Shown in pieces: positions 6,634-15,400 of a stretch of 25,667 nucleotides of DNA. How positions within the stretch are numbered: position 1 is the stretch's first letter; each line of letters starts with the position of its first letter. The stretch is from an uncultured Prevotella sp. (GTDB taxonomy: Bacteria > Bacteroidota > Bacteroidia > Bacteroidales > Bacteroidaceae), in the NCBI GenBank assembly GCA_902497035.1, contig CABVDL010000031.1, forward strand, positions 1 through 25,667, in the 5' to 3' direction. A program made the translations under genes and the position numbers. The notes under the pieces were generated by a model. It saw only the letters and a program-made list of their open reading frames with translations. It was not told where the DNA came from and searched no databases.

Positions 6634-7905
6634 TTATTTATTAGAAGTGTAAACATTAGACTTATAGATAATCTCATACTTCTCATCCTTATCGCTAAGG
6701 ACGAAAATTTGGAAGGAGCCTCCGCCCGGATAAACCCGGGTGACGATGTGTCCGGCGGGCTTAATGAGCTGCCCGTTGGTCCCCAGGCGCTCTCTGTTGC
6801 TGGTCACCAGGCCAGCAGCATAGACATCACGGTCGGCAGGATAGAGCGTCTGCGATAGCATACGCCCCAATGTGGCAGGCTGCGGATGGTAATAATCCCA
6901 CACAGGGATGATGAATGCCTGTGCTTTCACCTGCGAGACAAAGGTCTCACACATTGCATCAGAATAAGCATGGTGATTGCAGAGTACCACGTCGGTCTCG
7001 CCAATCAGATTGCTGACCGGGGTCTCTATGTCAAACCACTCGGGTGACTTGTTGACACCAAGAATGTCGCCTCCCGTCCAGTAGTCGAAGTCGCCATAGG
7101 AAATGCGGATGCCACAGCTCAACTGGTTCTCATTCAGCTGTTGGCTACCCGTGGCTGTCGCGGGTACAAGGTCACGACTGCCAGTCCCGCTGCCAGTCCA
7201 TATCTTGCCGTTGCCCACAACATTGCGAATTTCGAAGTTAGGATAAGCTGATGGATTTCTAAGCACAATCTGGCTGCTGCTACCCACTTTGAAGGCCTCA
7301 GTCTTCTTCCCATCCCTGGCCCTGGCCTCAGCAAACAGCTTGTAGTTGGCGTAGTCGGCTCCAGAGGTGAGTTCTGTTGTCTTGGCATATTGGTCGGGGT
7401 AGCCCCTGTCTATCAGTGTCTTAATGTCCAAAAGGTTGGCCAGATGTGTAATGCCTGTCAGCTTATAATCAAGTCCTGGCTTGTTGACAGCCTGTTTGCC
7501 GCATTGTCCCATGTGGTCATTATGGAAGTGGGTGACAAGCGCATAGTCTATTGTGCTGTCGTTGGGCAGTGGCGCCGAGAAATGTCTGATGTACTGCGCG
7601 TCCCATTCGGCCGCAGACTTGGATGAGTTTGGTCTTGGCTTCATAATTTCCTGCGTGCCACCCGTATAGACCCCCAAATCACCACAATCGACCACCATGG
7701 TTGTTCCGTCTGGCAATATCATAAAGGCGCAATTACCTTTTCCTGTACTTATCTGGTGTATGTCCAGATAGCCTTCCTGCCAGTCGGGCAGATACTCATA
7801 GTTCTCATTGGGGATGACATCCTCTGGGAAGTCTTTCTCCTGCTGGCAGCTTGCCAAAAGCGGCAAGACTGCCATCATGCTCATTAATAGAAATTTCATA
7901 TCCAT
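6634..7905 (-). CDS. Metallo-beta-lactamase-fold lipoprotein hydrolase (ComEC/Rec2-type)
   Basis: The 423-residue product has a lipobox with Cys20 (LPLLASC) and acidic residues soon after it, so it should be an outer-membrane or surface lipoprotein. The fold is shown by GKGNCAFMILPDGTTMVVDCGD (positions about 55-76, the ComEC-like first strands split here across the G-x-G and V-D-x-G-D motifs), THFHNDHMG with the metal-binding HxHxDH at 126-131, the bridging Asp in WTGGD (277-280) and LCNHHAYSD (308-316), equivalent to the HHGS motif of ComEC. All expected metal ligands seem present, so it should be an active hydrolase, probably a phosphodiesterase or related enzyme; the substrate is unknown. 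Start is ATG 7905 or 7899. It is 19 bases after susD-like and is the only evident enzyme of the locus. Confidence 0.85.
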   Translation of the reverse strand: MDMKFLLMSMMAVLPLLASCQQEKDFPEDVIPNENYEYLPDWQEGYLDIHQISTGKGNCAFMILPDGTTMVVDCGDLGVYTGGTQEIMKPRPNSSKSAAEWDAQYIRHFSAPLPNDSTIDYALVTHFHNDHMGQCGKQAVNKPGLDYKLTGITHLANLLDIKTLIDRGYPDQYAKTTELTSGADYANYKLFAEARARDGKKTEAFKVGSSSQIVLRNPSAYPNFEIRNVVGNGKIWTGSGTGSRDLVPATATGSQQLNENQLSCGIRISYGDFDYWTGGDILGVNKSPEWFDIETPVSNLIGETDVVLCNHHAYSDAMCETFVSQVKAQAFIIPVWDYYHPQPATLGRMLSQTLYPADRDVYAAGLVTSNRERLGTNGQLIKPAGHIVTRVYPGGGSFQIFVLSDKDEKYEIIYKSNVYTSNK

Positions 7906-7924
7906 TGTTGCTATTGCATTTTAT

Positions 7925-9682
7925 TTATTCTATACTCTTGACCTTGAATATTCCGGCATCCTCGCGTGACATCTCCTCTGCTCCTCCATAGCCTGGGTTT
8001 TGCTTAAGGCTGTTGCTTACTGAAATATATTTCTCAGGGATGGGATAGAGTTCGTAATGGTCGTCATTAGTTGGCCTGTGGTCCCACCATGCGCCAGTGG
8101 TGTAGAGTCCCCAACGCCTAAGGTCGGTGCGTCTGCGCTGCTCGCCAATGAACTCCACCATCCACTCGTCGAGGATGCGGTACTTGTTGATATTCTGCAC
8201 TGTTACAGGGTCGGGATCGTTCCCATTCTCGAAATTACGCCGACGCACTTGGTTGAACAGGTCTGCCGCCCCCTGCTTGTCGCCCAGCCGGTATTTGCAC
8301 TCTGCGAGCATGTAATAGATTTCAGCCAGACGGATGACAGGCTGGTCAGGGTTGAAGGCCAGCTTTTTGTCGGTATTGTCGGGTACCGGCAGTTTTACGA
8401 GTCTGACCCCCGAGTTTTCCTCGCCCGTGTTGATATTGGATGGCAACTCGCTCACAGAAGCGTATTCTCCTTCTTTCACCTTTTTGAACTGAGCCACCTG
8501 GTCCACGAATGAGAGCACCTGTCCGGGATACTCGTATAGCCCGGTACAGCTCACCGTATTGCCAGAGCGCGAGATGCGCTGTGCCTTTCCGAACACGAAC
8601 ATGCCCTCATACTCGCCATTACCTTTATACACGTACATCTTTTTCCGCAGGTCCTTGTCGTTGAATTTGGCAAAAGGTCGGCCGAGCTTGTAGAAGTCGG
8701 CATCGGTATAGGGGTCACCCGTTGGCTTCAACGAGGGCTGCAGGTGCATGCCGTTAGTAGATGAGTAGCCGCCCAGGTCGAAATAGTTCTTCATGTTATA
8801 ATGATAGTAGCGCTCGAATTGCCAGGTTCGCGCCCCTTTTGTATTGTCGGAGGGAGCCGACCATATAATCTCGGACGACTTGTTGTTCTCAAAGCCAAAG
8901 GGACCATACCAGTTACTTTCCAGTTTGTAATACCCGTACTTGCCGTCAAGGATGTTCTGGCATATCTCCGCACACTTGTCAAAGTGCTGCTCGCCGGTGT
9001 AAACCTCTGCATTGAAGTAGAGCTCGGCAAGCAAGGCTGCCGCCGTGGCCTGGTGGGGAAATCCCTCTTCAAGGTCACCCTGCTTCTTGGGAAGGAGCTT
9101 CGGAATAGCCTCAGTCAGCAACTTCTCTATGTAGTCAAAGGTTTCCCTGGCCGTGGAGCGTGGAGCCTCTGTTGTTGTAGAGGTGGTGTAAATTGGCATT
9201 GCCCCATAGAAGTCGAGTCCCCTCAGGTAGAAATAGGCCAGCAGCGTCTGCAGTTTCATGAGATGGTCGTTTTTGGTCTCTTCAGTCAGTCCAAACTTTG
9301 TGTAATCCAAATCCTGAAGTGACTCTTTGGTGGCCAGCGCAAAGGCTATGCCCTGTCCGGTACCTCTCCAGGTCTCCTGGTTGTTGGGATGAATGGGTGT
9401 CCAGCTATGGTGCTGCAATTGCGCATAGCGCACATCATTATAGTGTATGCCTTTTTGGGTCACACACATTTCGTCTGTGGAGCATTCCTGCATGATGGCC
9501 CTGTCAAATTCTTGGTACCAGCGCCAGTGGGTGTAAGGCCTTGCAAGGAAAGAATAGATACTCTCCTTGGATGTGAAGTAAGTACTTGGAGTTGTCTCTG
9601 AGTACCATTTTTCGTTCAAATTGGTACATCCGGGCAGAAGCAGGAGCACAAGCCCCAAAGACATGAATATATTCCGTTTCAT
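7925..9682 (-). CDS. SusD/RagB family nutrient-binding outer-membrane lipoprotein
   Basis: The 585-residue product has a lipoprotein signal (Cys19 in LLLPGC), the N-terminal helical region with TPSTYFTSKESIYSFLARPY, a tetratricopeptide-like helical core with LLAYFYLRGLDFYGAMPI and ALLAELYFNAEVYTG, and the late RLAEIYYMLAECKYRLGDKQ...LFNQVRRRNF...ILDEWMVEFIGEQRRRTDLRRWG block, the last being the classical RagB/SusD C-terminal signature. It forms the lid of the SusC barrel and binds the substrate at the cell surface. Length (about 500-650 in the family) is normal. It lies 29 bases after the SusC-like gene. The cargo cannot be told from sequence. Confidence 0.95.
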   Translation of the reverse strand: MKRNIFMSLGLVLLLLPGCTNLNEKWYSETTPSTYFTSKESIYSFLARPYTHWRWYQEFDRAIMQECSTDEMCVTQKGIHYNDVRYAQLQHHSWTPIHPNNQETWRGTGQGIAFALATKESLQDLDYTKFGLTEETKNDHLMKLQTLLAYFYLRGLDFYGAMPIYTTSTTTEAPRSTARETFDYIEKLLTEAIPKLLPKKQGDLEEGFPHQATAAALLAELYFNAEVYTGEQHFDKCAEICQNILDGKYGYYKLESNWYGPFGFENNKSSEIIWSAPSDNTKGARTWQFERYYHYNMKNYFDLGGYSSTNGMHLQPSLKPTGDPYTDADFYKLGRPFAKFNDKDLRKKMYVYKGNGEYEGMFVFGKAQRISRSGNTVSCTGLYEYPGQVLSFVDQVAQFKKVKEGEYASVSELPSNINTGEENSGVRLVKLPVPDNTDKKLAFNPDQPVIRLAEIYYMLAECKYRLGDKQGAADLFNQVRRRNFENGNDPDPVTVQNINKYRILDEWMVEFIGEQRRRTDLRRWGLYTTGAWWDHRPTNDDHYELYPIPEKYISVSNSLKQNPGYGGAEEMSREDAGIFKVKSIE

Positions 9683-9711
9683 TTTTCCTAATGATTTAAT
9701 GCTTGTAGTCG

Positions 9712-12700
9712 TTAGAAGGTGATCTTCATTCCCAATGTGTATCTTCTGGTCTCAGGATAGATGTTGTTGAACCATTCATACCCCGGGTCCAGGCCATTGA
9801 TGTTCACCTCAGGATTCAGTCCAGAGTACTTGGTAAAGCAGGCTACATTTCTGCAGGTGCAGTATATGTCGATGTGGTCAATATATTTCTGCCACTTCTT
9901 CATGTTCAGGGTGTAGCCCAGGCTGATGGCATCAATCTTCAGAAAGGTGCCGTCCTCCAGCCAGTAATCGCACAGCTGCTTGACCTCCTTGATATGCCGG
10001 TTTTCTATAAACGCGCTGCGTAGCACATTCTGTCCCTCTACCTCAGACAAGCCGTAATACATATTGATGGTGTTGAAAACATCGAAGTCGAGCCAGCTGC
10101 GAAGGTTTATGCCCAGCGAGAGGTTCCTGTAGGTGAATGTGTGGTCCCATGAGACTATCAGCCTGGGGATGGCATTGCCTATATACCGCTTGTCGTCATA
10201 GGTCTTCTGGCTGCTCAGGATAATGTTGTCGTTGCGGTCATAGAGCAGCCATCTTCCGTCGTTTGTAAGACCTGCATACTTCCAGATAAAGTAGCTTCCA
10301 ATCTTTGTACCCTCTTCAATCCTGCCTCCTGAGCCATTTGTTCCGGGTGCGGGAAAATACACCCGGTCCTGATAAGTCTTGTTGCCCCAAAGGGAAGTAA
10401 TCTTCGAGGAGAAATGCGAGAGGCGCATGCTGGTGGTCCAGCTGAAATCCTTGGTCTTCAGGGGTACGCCCCCTATCTCTATCTCCCAGCCTGTGGTTTT
10501 CAGGTCGCCATAGTTCATCGTCGTATTGTCGTAGATGGCCGGGGGATTGGGTACCGTGATGTTGTAGAGCATACCTGACACTTTCTTGCTATACACGTCA
10601 ACCTTGCCGTAGAGCCGGTTGTGAAGCAGCGAATAGTCCAATCCAAGGTTCAGCTCGGCCGTCTGCTCCCAATGCAGGTCATAGTTCACGTTGTTGGCAG
10701 GTCCATAGGATACAAGCCAGTTGTCGTTGTAAGGCCAGAGGGAGTTGGAGGAATACATCAGTGTTGTTGCGCTGGAAGTGAAATTGTTGTTGCCCGTAAT
10801 GCCGTACCCCAAACGCAGCTTCAGGTCATCGACAAACGTCAGATTGCGCATGAAGTTTTCTTTTGATATTCTCCATCCTCCCGAGACAGCCCAGAAGTTG
10901 CCCCATTTGTGATTATTTCCGAACTTGGAGGATCCTTCATGACGCAAGCTTGCGGTCAGCATGTACTTGTCGTCATAGCTGTAGTTGGCTCTCCCAAAAA
11001 ATGCAACAAGCCGCTCGCGGGGATATTTGTGCGAATACATGCTCGCCCTGCCGTCTGTGAGGTAGGTGCCAGCGCCCATGTCCCAGGGTCCTACACCATC
11101 GACTGGGAAGTTGTAGTTGCGCATGTTGAAATTTTCGGAGTTGCTTTGCCAGAAGCTGTATCCAGCCACAGCCTTCACATTGTGTCTTCCTGCATATGTA
11201 TGTATAAAGTTGACTGTAGGCTCGAAGGATGTGCTGACGGTCTTAGAGTATTCATGATAGGCGTTGCCACTGTAATTGTTATTAATCGACAGTCTGTGCT
11301 GGGCTGATGTATAGTGGGTGGCCTGGTAGTCGCGGGTCTCCCAGCCGAATGTACCCTGGACAAACAGACCGTATGGCAGATTGACTTTGAGTGTGGCATC
11401 GGCTTGAATCCACTTGTCTATATTTGCATCCTGCTTCAACTTGACTTCGGCCAACGGATTGTACCAGTCATCGCCTCCCGTAAGGACATTGTAGCCTGTA
11501 TCCGACGTGCTGTCGTATGCGGGGATGGTGGGGTTCATTTTCAACGCCATATTGAAATAGCTGCTTCTACTCGTCTCATGCCTGTGTGCCTCTCGGTATT
11601 CGGTGTGCAATGTCACTTCTAACAGGTTGTCCAGTAAGCTCAGATGCGAGTTGATGCGCCCGGAGTAGTCAGTCCTGTCGTCTCCTATGGCAATACCTTT
11701 CTGCTTTTGTGCCAAGAAAGTGGCATATATTTGGGCCGTGTGCGTTCCCCCGGACAGGTTTACCACATGCCTGTGTGACAAGGCTCCCTCATTCAGTAAG
11801 GCGTTGTACCAGTTGGTGTCGGCCCCATAGTCAGCGCCCAAGCCGAACCGCAGAAAATCATTCCTATTCAGTATCTCGGGTTTCCTGACAGCTTGCTCAG
11901 TAGACATCTCGCCCGTGTAAGACAGACGGATGGGACCCTCACTTGCTCTCCTGGTCGTAATCAAAATGACGCCGCCTGCTGCCCGTGTGCCGTAGATAGC
12001 GCCGGCGGAAGCATCTTTCAGCACATCAATGGACCGTATGTCTTCCTGGCTCAACGAGCGGATGTCGCCGCCGGGAATACCGTCGATGACTACCAATGGA
12101 GCCGAGGATGCATTGATGGAGGTCACGCCGCGCAATTGCATGCTTATCCCGGCGTTTGGACTGGAAGTCTCATTGATGGTCATACCGGAAATCTTGCCTT
12201 TCAGAAGACTGGCAACCGTCGATCCCCCTTGCCCCGGGAGCAGGTCTTTCGATGAGATGGAGGTAATGGAGCTGGTCACCTCGCGGCGCTGTAAGGTACC
12301 ATAACCCACTACCACTATATCGTTGAGCATCTGTACGTCGTCTGTCAATTTCACTGACATGTTTGTACCGGCCTTCAACTCTTTCGTCACGGCACCTACA
12401 TAGGCAAACTCCAGCATGGCTCCGGACGGCACGTCCAATACAAATTGGCCGTTGATGTCGGTCACTGTAGCATTATTGGAACCTCGCTGCCTGACCGTTG
12501 CTCCTATCACAGGCTGGCCGTCATTGCCGATGACAACGCCTTTTGCCCTGATGGTTTTCCTCGTGTTAACTGGTTTTTGTTGGTGGGGTCGGGGAGCAGT
12601 CGACATTTTCGAAAGCACAATGTATTTGCTTGGGGTTATGTCATATTTGATTGCGCGGGACTTCACAAACTCTTCCAGAAACGCATGCAGGGTTGCCGTG

Positions 12701-12960
12701 CGGGCCGCGAAGCTGACTTTTGTGCTTACATCCAAGTCCACCTCGCTATAGAGAAACATATAACCTGTCTGTTTCTCGACCGTGGAGAAAAACTTGGAAA
12801 TGGTCACCGTTTTAGACGGCAAGGTGATAGACTGGCTACGGGCCATTACCGGCAGACTCACCAGGAGCAACCATGACATGTAGCATATCTTCAGCAGTTG
12901 CAGGATGTCTGTCTTGGATTTGGACTTGACAGACCTTAGATTTAGGTTGAATATATTCAT
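9712..12960 (-). CDS. SusC/RagA family TonB-dependent transporter with STN signalling domain
   Basis: The 1082-residue product has a long N-terminus with a signal segment at about 27-42, an STN secretin/TonB N-terminal domain (about 44-118), a CarboxypepD-regulatory-like domain (about 138-207, GVVIGNDGQPVIGATV), the plug with MLNDIVVVGYGTLQRREVTS (211-230) and DASAGAIYGTRAAGGVILIT, then a 22-strand barrel ending in aromatic Phe (LGMKITF). It imports a ligand captured by the SusD partner, using TonB energy. The STN domain is found in transporters that signal to a FecR-type anti-sigma factor, and such a gene lies just upstream. Signal peptide is unusually far from the first Met, so an internal ATG (residue 28) remains an alternative start. 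Confidence 0.95.
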   Translation of the reverse strand: MNIFNLNLRSVKSKSKTDILQLLKICYMSWLLLVSLPVMARSQSITLPSKTVTISKFFSTVEKQTGYMFLYSEVDLDVSTKVSFAARTATLHAFLEEFVKSRAIKYDITPSKYIVLSKMSTAPRPHQQKPVNTRKTIRAKGVVIGNDGQPVIGATVRQRGSNNATVTDINGQFVLDVPSGAMLEFAYVGAVTKELKAGTNMSVKLTDDVQMLNDIVVVGYGTLQRREVTSSITSISSKDLLPGQGGSTVASLLKGKISGMTINETSSPNAGISMQLRGVTSINASSAPLVVIDGIPGGDIRSLSQEDIRSIDVLKDASAGAIYGTRAAGGVILITTRRASEGPIRLSYTGEMSTEQAVRKPEILNRNDFLRFGLGADYGADTNWYNALLNEGALSHRHVVNLSGGTHTAQIYATFLAQKQKGIAIGDDRTDYSGRINSHLSLLDNLLEVTLHTEYREAHRHETSRSSYFNMALKMNPTIPAYDSTSDTGYNVLTGGDDWYNPLAEVKLKQDANIDKWIQADATLKVNLPYGLFVQGTFGWETRDYQATHYTSAQHRLSINNNYSGNAYHEYSKTVSTSFEPTVNFIHTYAGRHNVKAVAGYSFWQSNSENFNMRNYNFPVDGVGPWDMGAGTYLTDGRASMYSHKYPRERLVAFFGRANYSYDDKYMLTASLRHEGSSKFGNNHKWGNFWAVSGGWRISKENFMRNLTFVDDLKLRLGYGITGNNNFTSSATTLMYSSNSLWPYNDNWLVSYGPANNVNYDLHWEQTAELNLGLDYSLLHNRLYGKVDVYSKKVSGMLYNITVPNPPAIYDNTTMNYGDLKTTGWEIEIGGVPLKTKDFSWTTSMRLSHFSSKITSLWGNKTYQDRVYFPAPGTNGSGGRIEEGTKIGSYFIWKYAGLTNDGRWLLYDRNDNIILSSQKTYDDKRYIGNAIPRLIVSWDHTFTYRNLSLGINLRSWLDFDVFNTINMYYGLSEVEGQNVLRSAFIENRHIKEVKQLCDYWLEDGTFLKIDAISLGYTLNMKKWQKYIDHIDIYCTCRNVACFTKYSGLNPEVNINGLDPGYEWFNNIYPETRRYTLGMKITF

Positions 12961-13173
12961 CGGTTAAGTATTAAATGGTTCTGTATTCCTTACAACATAC
13001 GGAGAGGTTTGCGCATTGTGGGCTACCAGGTGGACAAAGTCGCTCGGGACCAATTGGTACTGTTCTTGCCCGTCTCTCCTTACAATGGCTGCCACTAAGT
13101 AGGCCAGCGTGCGCGGCAAGAAAGTCAAATTTAAGAAATTGTTTCATAAACTTGGTTGTTTTATAATTAGACA
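12961..13173 (-). other. FecR-SusC gap: palindrome and a possible 67-codon frame
   Basis: This 213-base gap has no clear TAnnTTTG box, so the SusC operon either reads through from fecR-like or uses an ECF promoter. It holds a perfect palindrome ACCAATTGGT (13049-13058) with a related ACCAGGTGGA at 13025-13034. A 67-codon frame runs from ATG 13174, overlapping the FecR stop as TGATG, to a TAA ending at 12971, ten bases before the SusC ATG. Its product (Cys-, Arg- and Pro-rich, beginning MSNYKTTKFMKQFLKFDF) is not recognisable, so I do not annotate it as a gene. Confidence 0.4.
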
Positions 13174-14133
13174 TCAATATATCCGTATATTCTCCTCGCT
13201 CGCATCGTATTCCACGCGGAATGGATGTATCTCTTGTAGCAGTTGCAGCACGTGCCTTACGTTGTTGCCCTGCCGTAACTTGCCTGTGAAGGTGTATCGC
13301 TCCACAGATGGATTTGCTATTGTAATTCTTACGTTGTAGTAAGCCTCCAGCTTTCCGGCCAGTTCTTTCATGCTGGCATTCCTAAACGACAGAATACCCT
13401 GCTGCCAAAGGGTCGGATTCTCTTGTAAGGGCCTCACTACATACCTGCCGTCGGACACCGTCACCTCTTGATTGGGAGAGAGAATAACACCTTTTTCGGG
13501 TTCGGCCGCGCTGTAAACACTCACCTTACCGCGCAGCAACGCCACTGTGAGCGGCTTTCGAGCATAACCACACACATTGAAATGAGTTCCCAACACCTTT
13601 ACGATGTTGCCGCTCACGGCTACCTTGAATGGTTTTTCCGTATTCTTTACAACGTCGAACGATGCCTCACCGATAAGTTCTATTTGGCGCTCGCCAACAA
13701 ACACTGACGGGTATCGAAGCGTTGAGCCGGAATTTACCCAGGCCACGCTGCCGTCAGGAAGAACGATACGCGCACGCTGCCCCTGTGGCACCGAAAGCTC
13801 TTGGACTGTTGTCACATTGTCCGCACTACGGAACTGCAAGGCCAGCATCCACGATATGAACACTCCCACAAAAAAAATAGCGGCATACTTGAGCAGACGC
13901 AATCCTATAGTATAATGCTGGCGGCGGACTAACCGACTGCGGAATTTGGCATAACTGTCGTTCCCCTCCTGCTCATCCTTCTGGGCCGGATGGAGGTTGC
14001 AGAGAGCCTGTACGTTCTCCACGGCCATCAGGTCGCGTTTGAGCACAGGATTCTCAAAAGCCTCATTGAGGAACTGTCTCTGCTCCTCAGGATTCAGCAA
14101 ATGGTTATAGTATCGAATAATTCTATCGTCCAT
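13174..14133 (-). CDS. FecR family anti-sigma factor
   Basis: The 319-residue product has a cytoplasmic sigma-binding N-terminus (MDDRIIRYYNHLLNPEEQ...), one transmembrane helix at about 82-101, a periplasmic FecR domain (about 113-208, with VPQGQRARIVLPDGSVAWVNSGSTLRYP split across the LPDGS and NSGS landmarks) and a C-terminal DUF4974/STN-like domain (about 248-316, FRNASMKELAGKLEAYYNV). It holds the ECF sigma factor until the SusC STN domain signals. An upstream TTG at 14142 keeps the frame open, but ATG 14133 gives the usual N-terminus. It follows the sigma gene by 156 bases and seems to have its own promoter as well. Confidence 0.95.
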   Translation of the reverse strand: MDDRIIRYYNHLLNPEEQRQFLNEAFENPVLKRDLMAVENVQALCNLHPAQKDEQEGNDSYAKFRSRLVRRQHYTIGLRLLKYAAIFFVGVFISWMLALQFRSADNVTTVQELSVPQGQRARIVLPDGSVAWVNSGSTLRYPSVFVGERQIELIGEASFDVVKNTEKPFKVAVSGNIVKVLGTHFNVCGYARKPLTVALLRGKVSVYSAAEPEKGVILSPNQEVTVSDGRYVVRPLQENPTLWQQGILSFRNASMKELAGKLEAYYNVRITIANPSVERYTFTGKLRQGNNVRHVLQLLQEIHPFRVEYDASEENIRIY

Positions 14134-14231
14134 AACAATCAAAATCTATTTATTATTATCCGTTATTCGGATTTTCAATTAAACGAAAACACAAAAAAAA
14201 TGAGAAAAATTAATTTTCCCATTCCCATCCC

Positions 14232-14239
14232 CAAAGATA
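14232..14239 (-). promoter_or_regulatory. Possible separate -7 box TATCTTTG for the anti-sigma gene
   Basis: TATCTTTG on the minus strand lies in the sigma-FecR gap, about 100 bases upstream of ATG 14133. No TTG occurs at exactly 20 bases, but TTTTG is present 15 bases upstream and TTGG 23 bases upstream. The leader after it contains ATCCG/CGGAT (14158-14162/14168-14172) and an AT-only palindrome at 14206-14217. Confidence 0.4.
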
Positions 14240-14289
14240 CTTGCCATAAACGAGCAAAATACCAATGACGGATAACGCGTATATACCTT

Positions 14290-14838
14290 TTATAGAAATA
14301 GAAAGATGAACAGTGGCATGCAGTCTTTAAGTTCCTTACGTAGTTTACGATAGGCTATGCCCATCTGTACCTGAACCGTACTCTCGGAAATACCAAGGGC
14401 TTCGGCCACCTCCTTCTGCTTTTTGCCTTCCAACTTGTGCATGACGAATATTTGTCTGCATTTCTCTGGCAGACTATCAATGGCATGTTGCAGCAACTCC
14501 TCAATACTCTGCTCGTCACGGAAGTTGGTGTCCATCACCTCCAATGAGTCGTATTTGAGCTGCATGGGCAGGACATAATCAGAACGGTAGTCCGACATGG
14601 CCTTTTGTTCGGCAATCCTATGCTGCAAGGTCTTGAGGCACTCGTTCTTAATGGCAGTAAACAAATAGCTGCCTAAAAACGTGGCACGGTCAAAGTCTTC
14701 CAAGCGTTCATAAATGCGCATGAAAACATCTTGGACGATGTTTTCAGCGTCCTCTTCCACCAATACATAATATTGGGCAAACTTAACGGCCCTGTTATGC
14801 CAGTTGATGTAAAAGTTCTTAAAGTCGATATCTGTCAT
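14290..14838 (-). CDS. ECF-type RNA polymerase sigma factor (sigma-70 family, Bacteroidetes type)
   Basis: The 182-residue product has region 2 (about 8-75, with DAENIVQDVFMRIYERL for core binding and FLGSYLFTAIKNECL for -10 recognition) and region 4 (about 115-172, LPEKCRQIFVMHKLEGKKQK and EVAEALGISESTVQVQMGIA, a helix-turn-helix). Region 3 and region 1 are absent, as in ECF factors. It ends in a hydrophobic tail, MPLFIFLFL, which is frequent in Bacteroidetes members. With the FecR and STN-SusC genes downstream it forms a trans-envelope signalling system that should activate the Sus-like operon. The start is ATG 14838. Confidence 0.95.
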   Translation of the reverse strand: MTDIDFKNFYINWHNRAVKFAQYYVLVEEDAENIVQDVFMRIYERLEDFDRATFLGSYLFTAIKNECLKTLQHRIAEQKAMSDYRSDYVLPMQLKYDSLEVMDTNFRDEQSIEELLQHAIDSLPEKCRQIFVMHKLEGKKQKEVAEALGISESTVQVQMGIAYRKLRKELKDCMPLFIFLFL

Positions 14839-14861
14839 ATTGTCCGTTTCTCTATCATACG

Positions 14862-14892
14862 CGAAATTAATGAATTTTTATTATAGACACAA
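14862..14892 (-). promoter_or_regulatory. Promoter candidate of the ECF sigma gene
   Basis: On the minus strand TTG (14892-14890) is followed after 20 bases by TAATTTCG (14869-14862), seven of eight matches to TAnnTTTG. The spacing is the same as at the dps promoter. The leader to ATG 14838 would be about 18 nt. Confidence 0.45.
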
Positions 14893-15323
14893 CCTTTTTT
14901 GTTTGTTTTTGTTTGTGGGAAATAGAATTGTAGCAACTTTGAAATGGACGTTCGCCTTTATAATTCAAAAGAAAATTCTTCTACCTCAGTCCTGTGAACT
15001 CGCTGATAACGCGTTTCATAGATGAATGTCCTACAATGTAATTGGAAGAAAACTGTCGCACCCGACAAACCCTGTGGACGCGGATGTGGCCTGCTAACCC
15101 AAAACCGTTGACAAACGATACATAAAATTAAAAAAATAAGTCGTATCGCAAAACATAGGGCAAGGCTTTTCACGCGTATTACGTTAGAATAAATGCTTGG
15201 TTTCATTCCGCTGCGTACAAATCACTATCAATGAACGGAAAAGTTTATTCAATATAACAGTTTGTGTATTAGCGTCTTATTCTTTATTATTGATTGATTC
15301 TATCATCCCATAGAAAGCGTCTG
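14893..15323. other. Intergenic stretch between sigma and dps, no gene seen
   Basis: This AT-rich stretch separates divergently transcribed genes. A minus-strand frame of 82 codons (15206-14958) is open but contains no recognisable family and looks accidental. The decamer GATAACGCGT occurs here (about 15004) and again at about 14271 in the sigma-FecR gap. No tRNA or strong hairpin was seen. Confidence 0.5.
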
Positions 15324-15354
15324 TTGTGGCAATGGAGAGAATGGACTACCTTTG
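15324..15354 (+). promoter_or_regulatory. Promoter of dps
   Basis: TTG (15324-15326), 20 bases, then TACCTTTG (15347-15354) gives a textbook Bacteroidetes promoter. The 40-nt leader that follows is A-rich and unstructured, as in highly expressed genes of this phylum. No Shine-Dalgarno sequence is seen, as usual here. Confidence 0.7.
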
Positions 15355-15400
15355 CATCAGAAAAGAAAAACAGAGTATAAATCATTAAAACAAAAAGATT

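Noticed and set aside
14958..15206. Minus-strand frame of 82 codons between sigma and dps
   Set aside because: No family match, no promoter, and it lies in a region divergent from both neighbours; probably non-coding.
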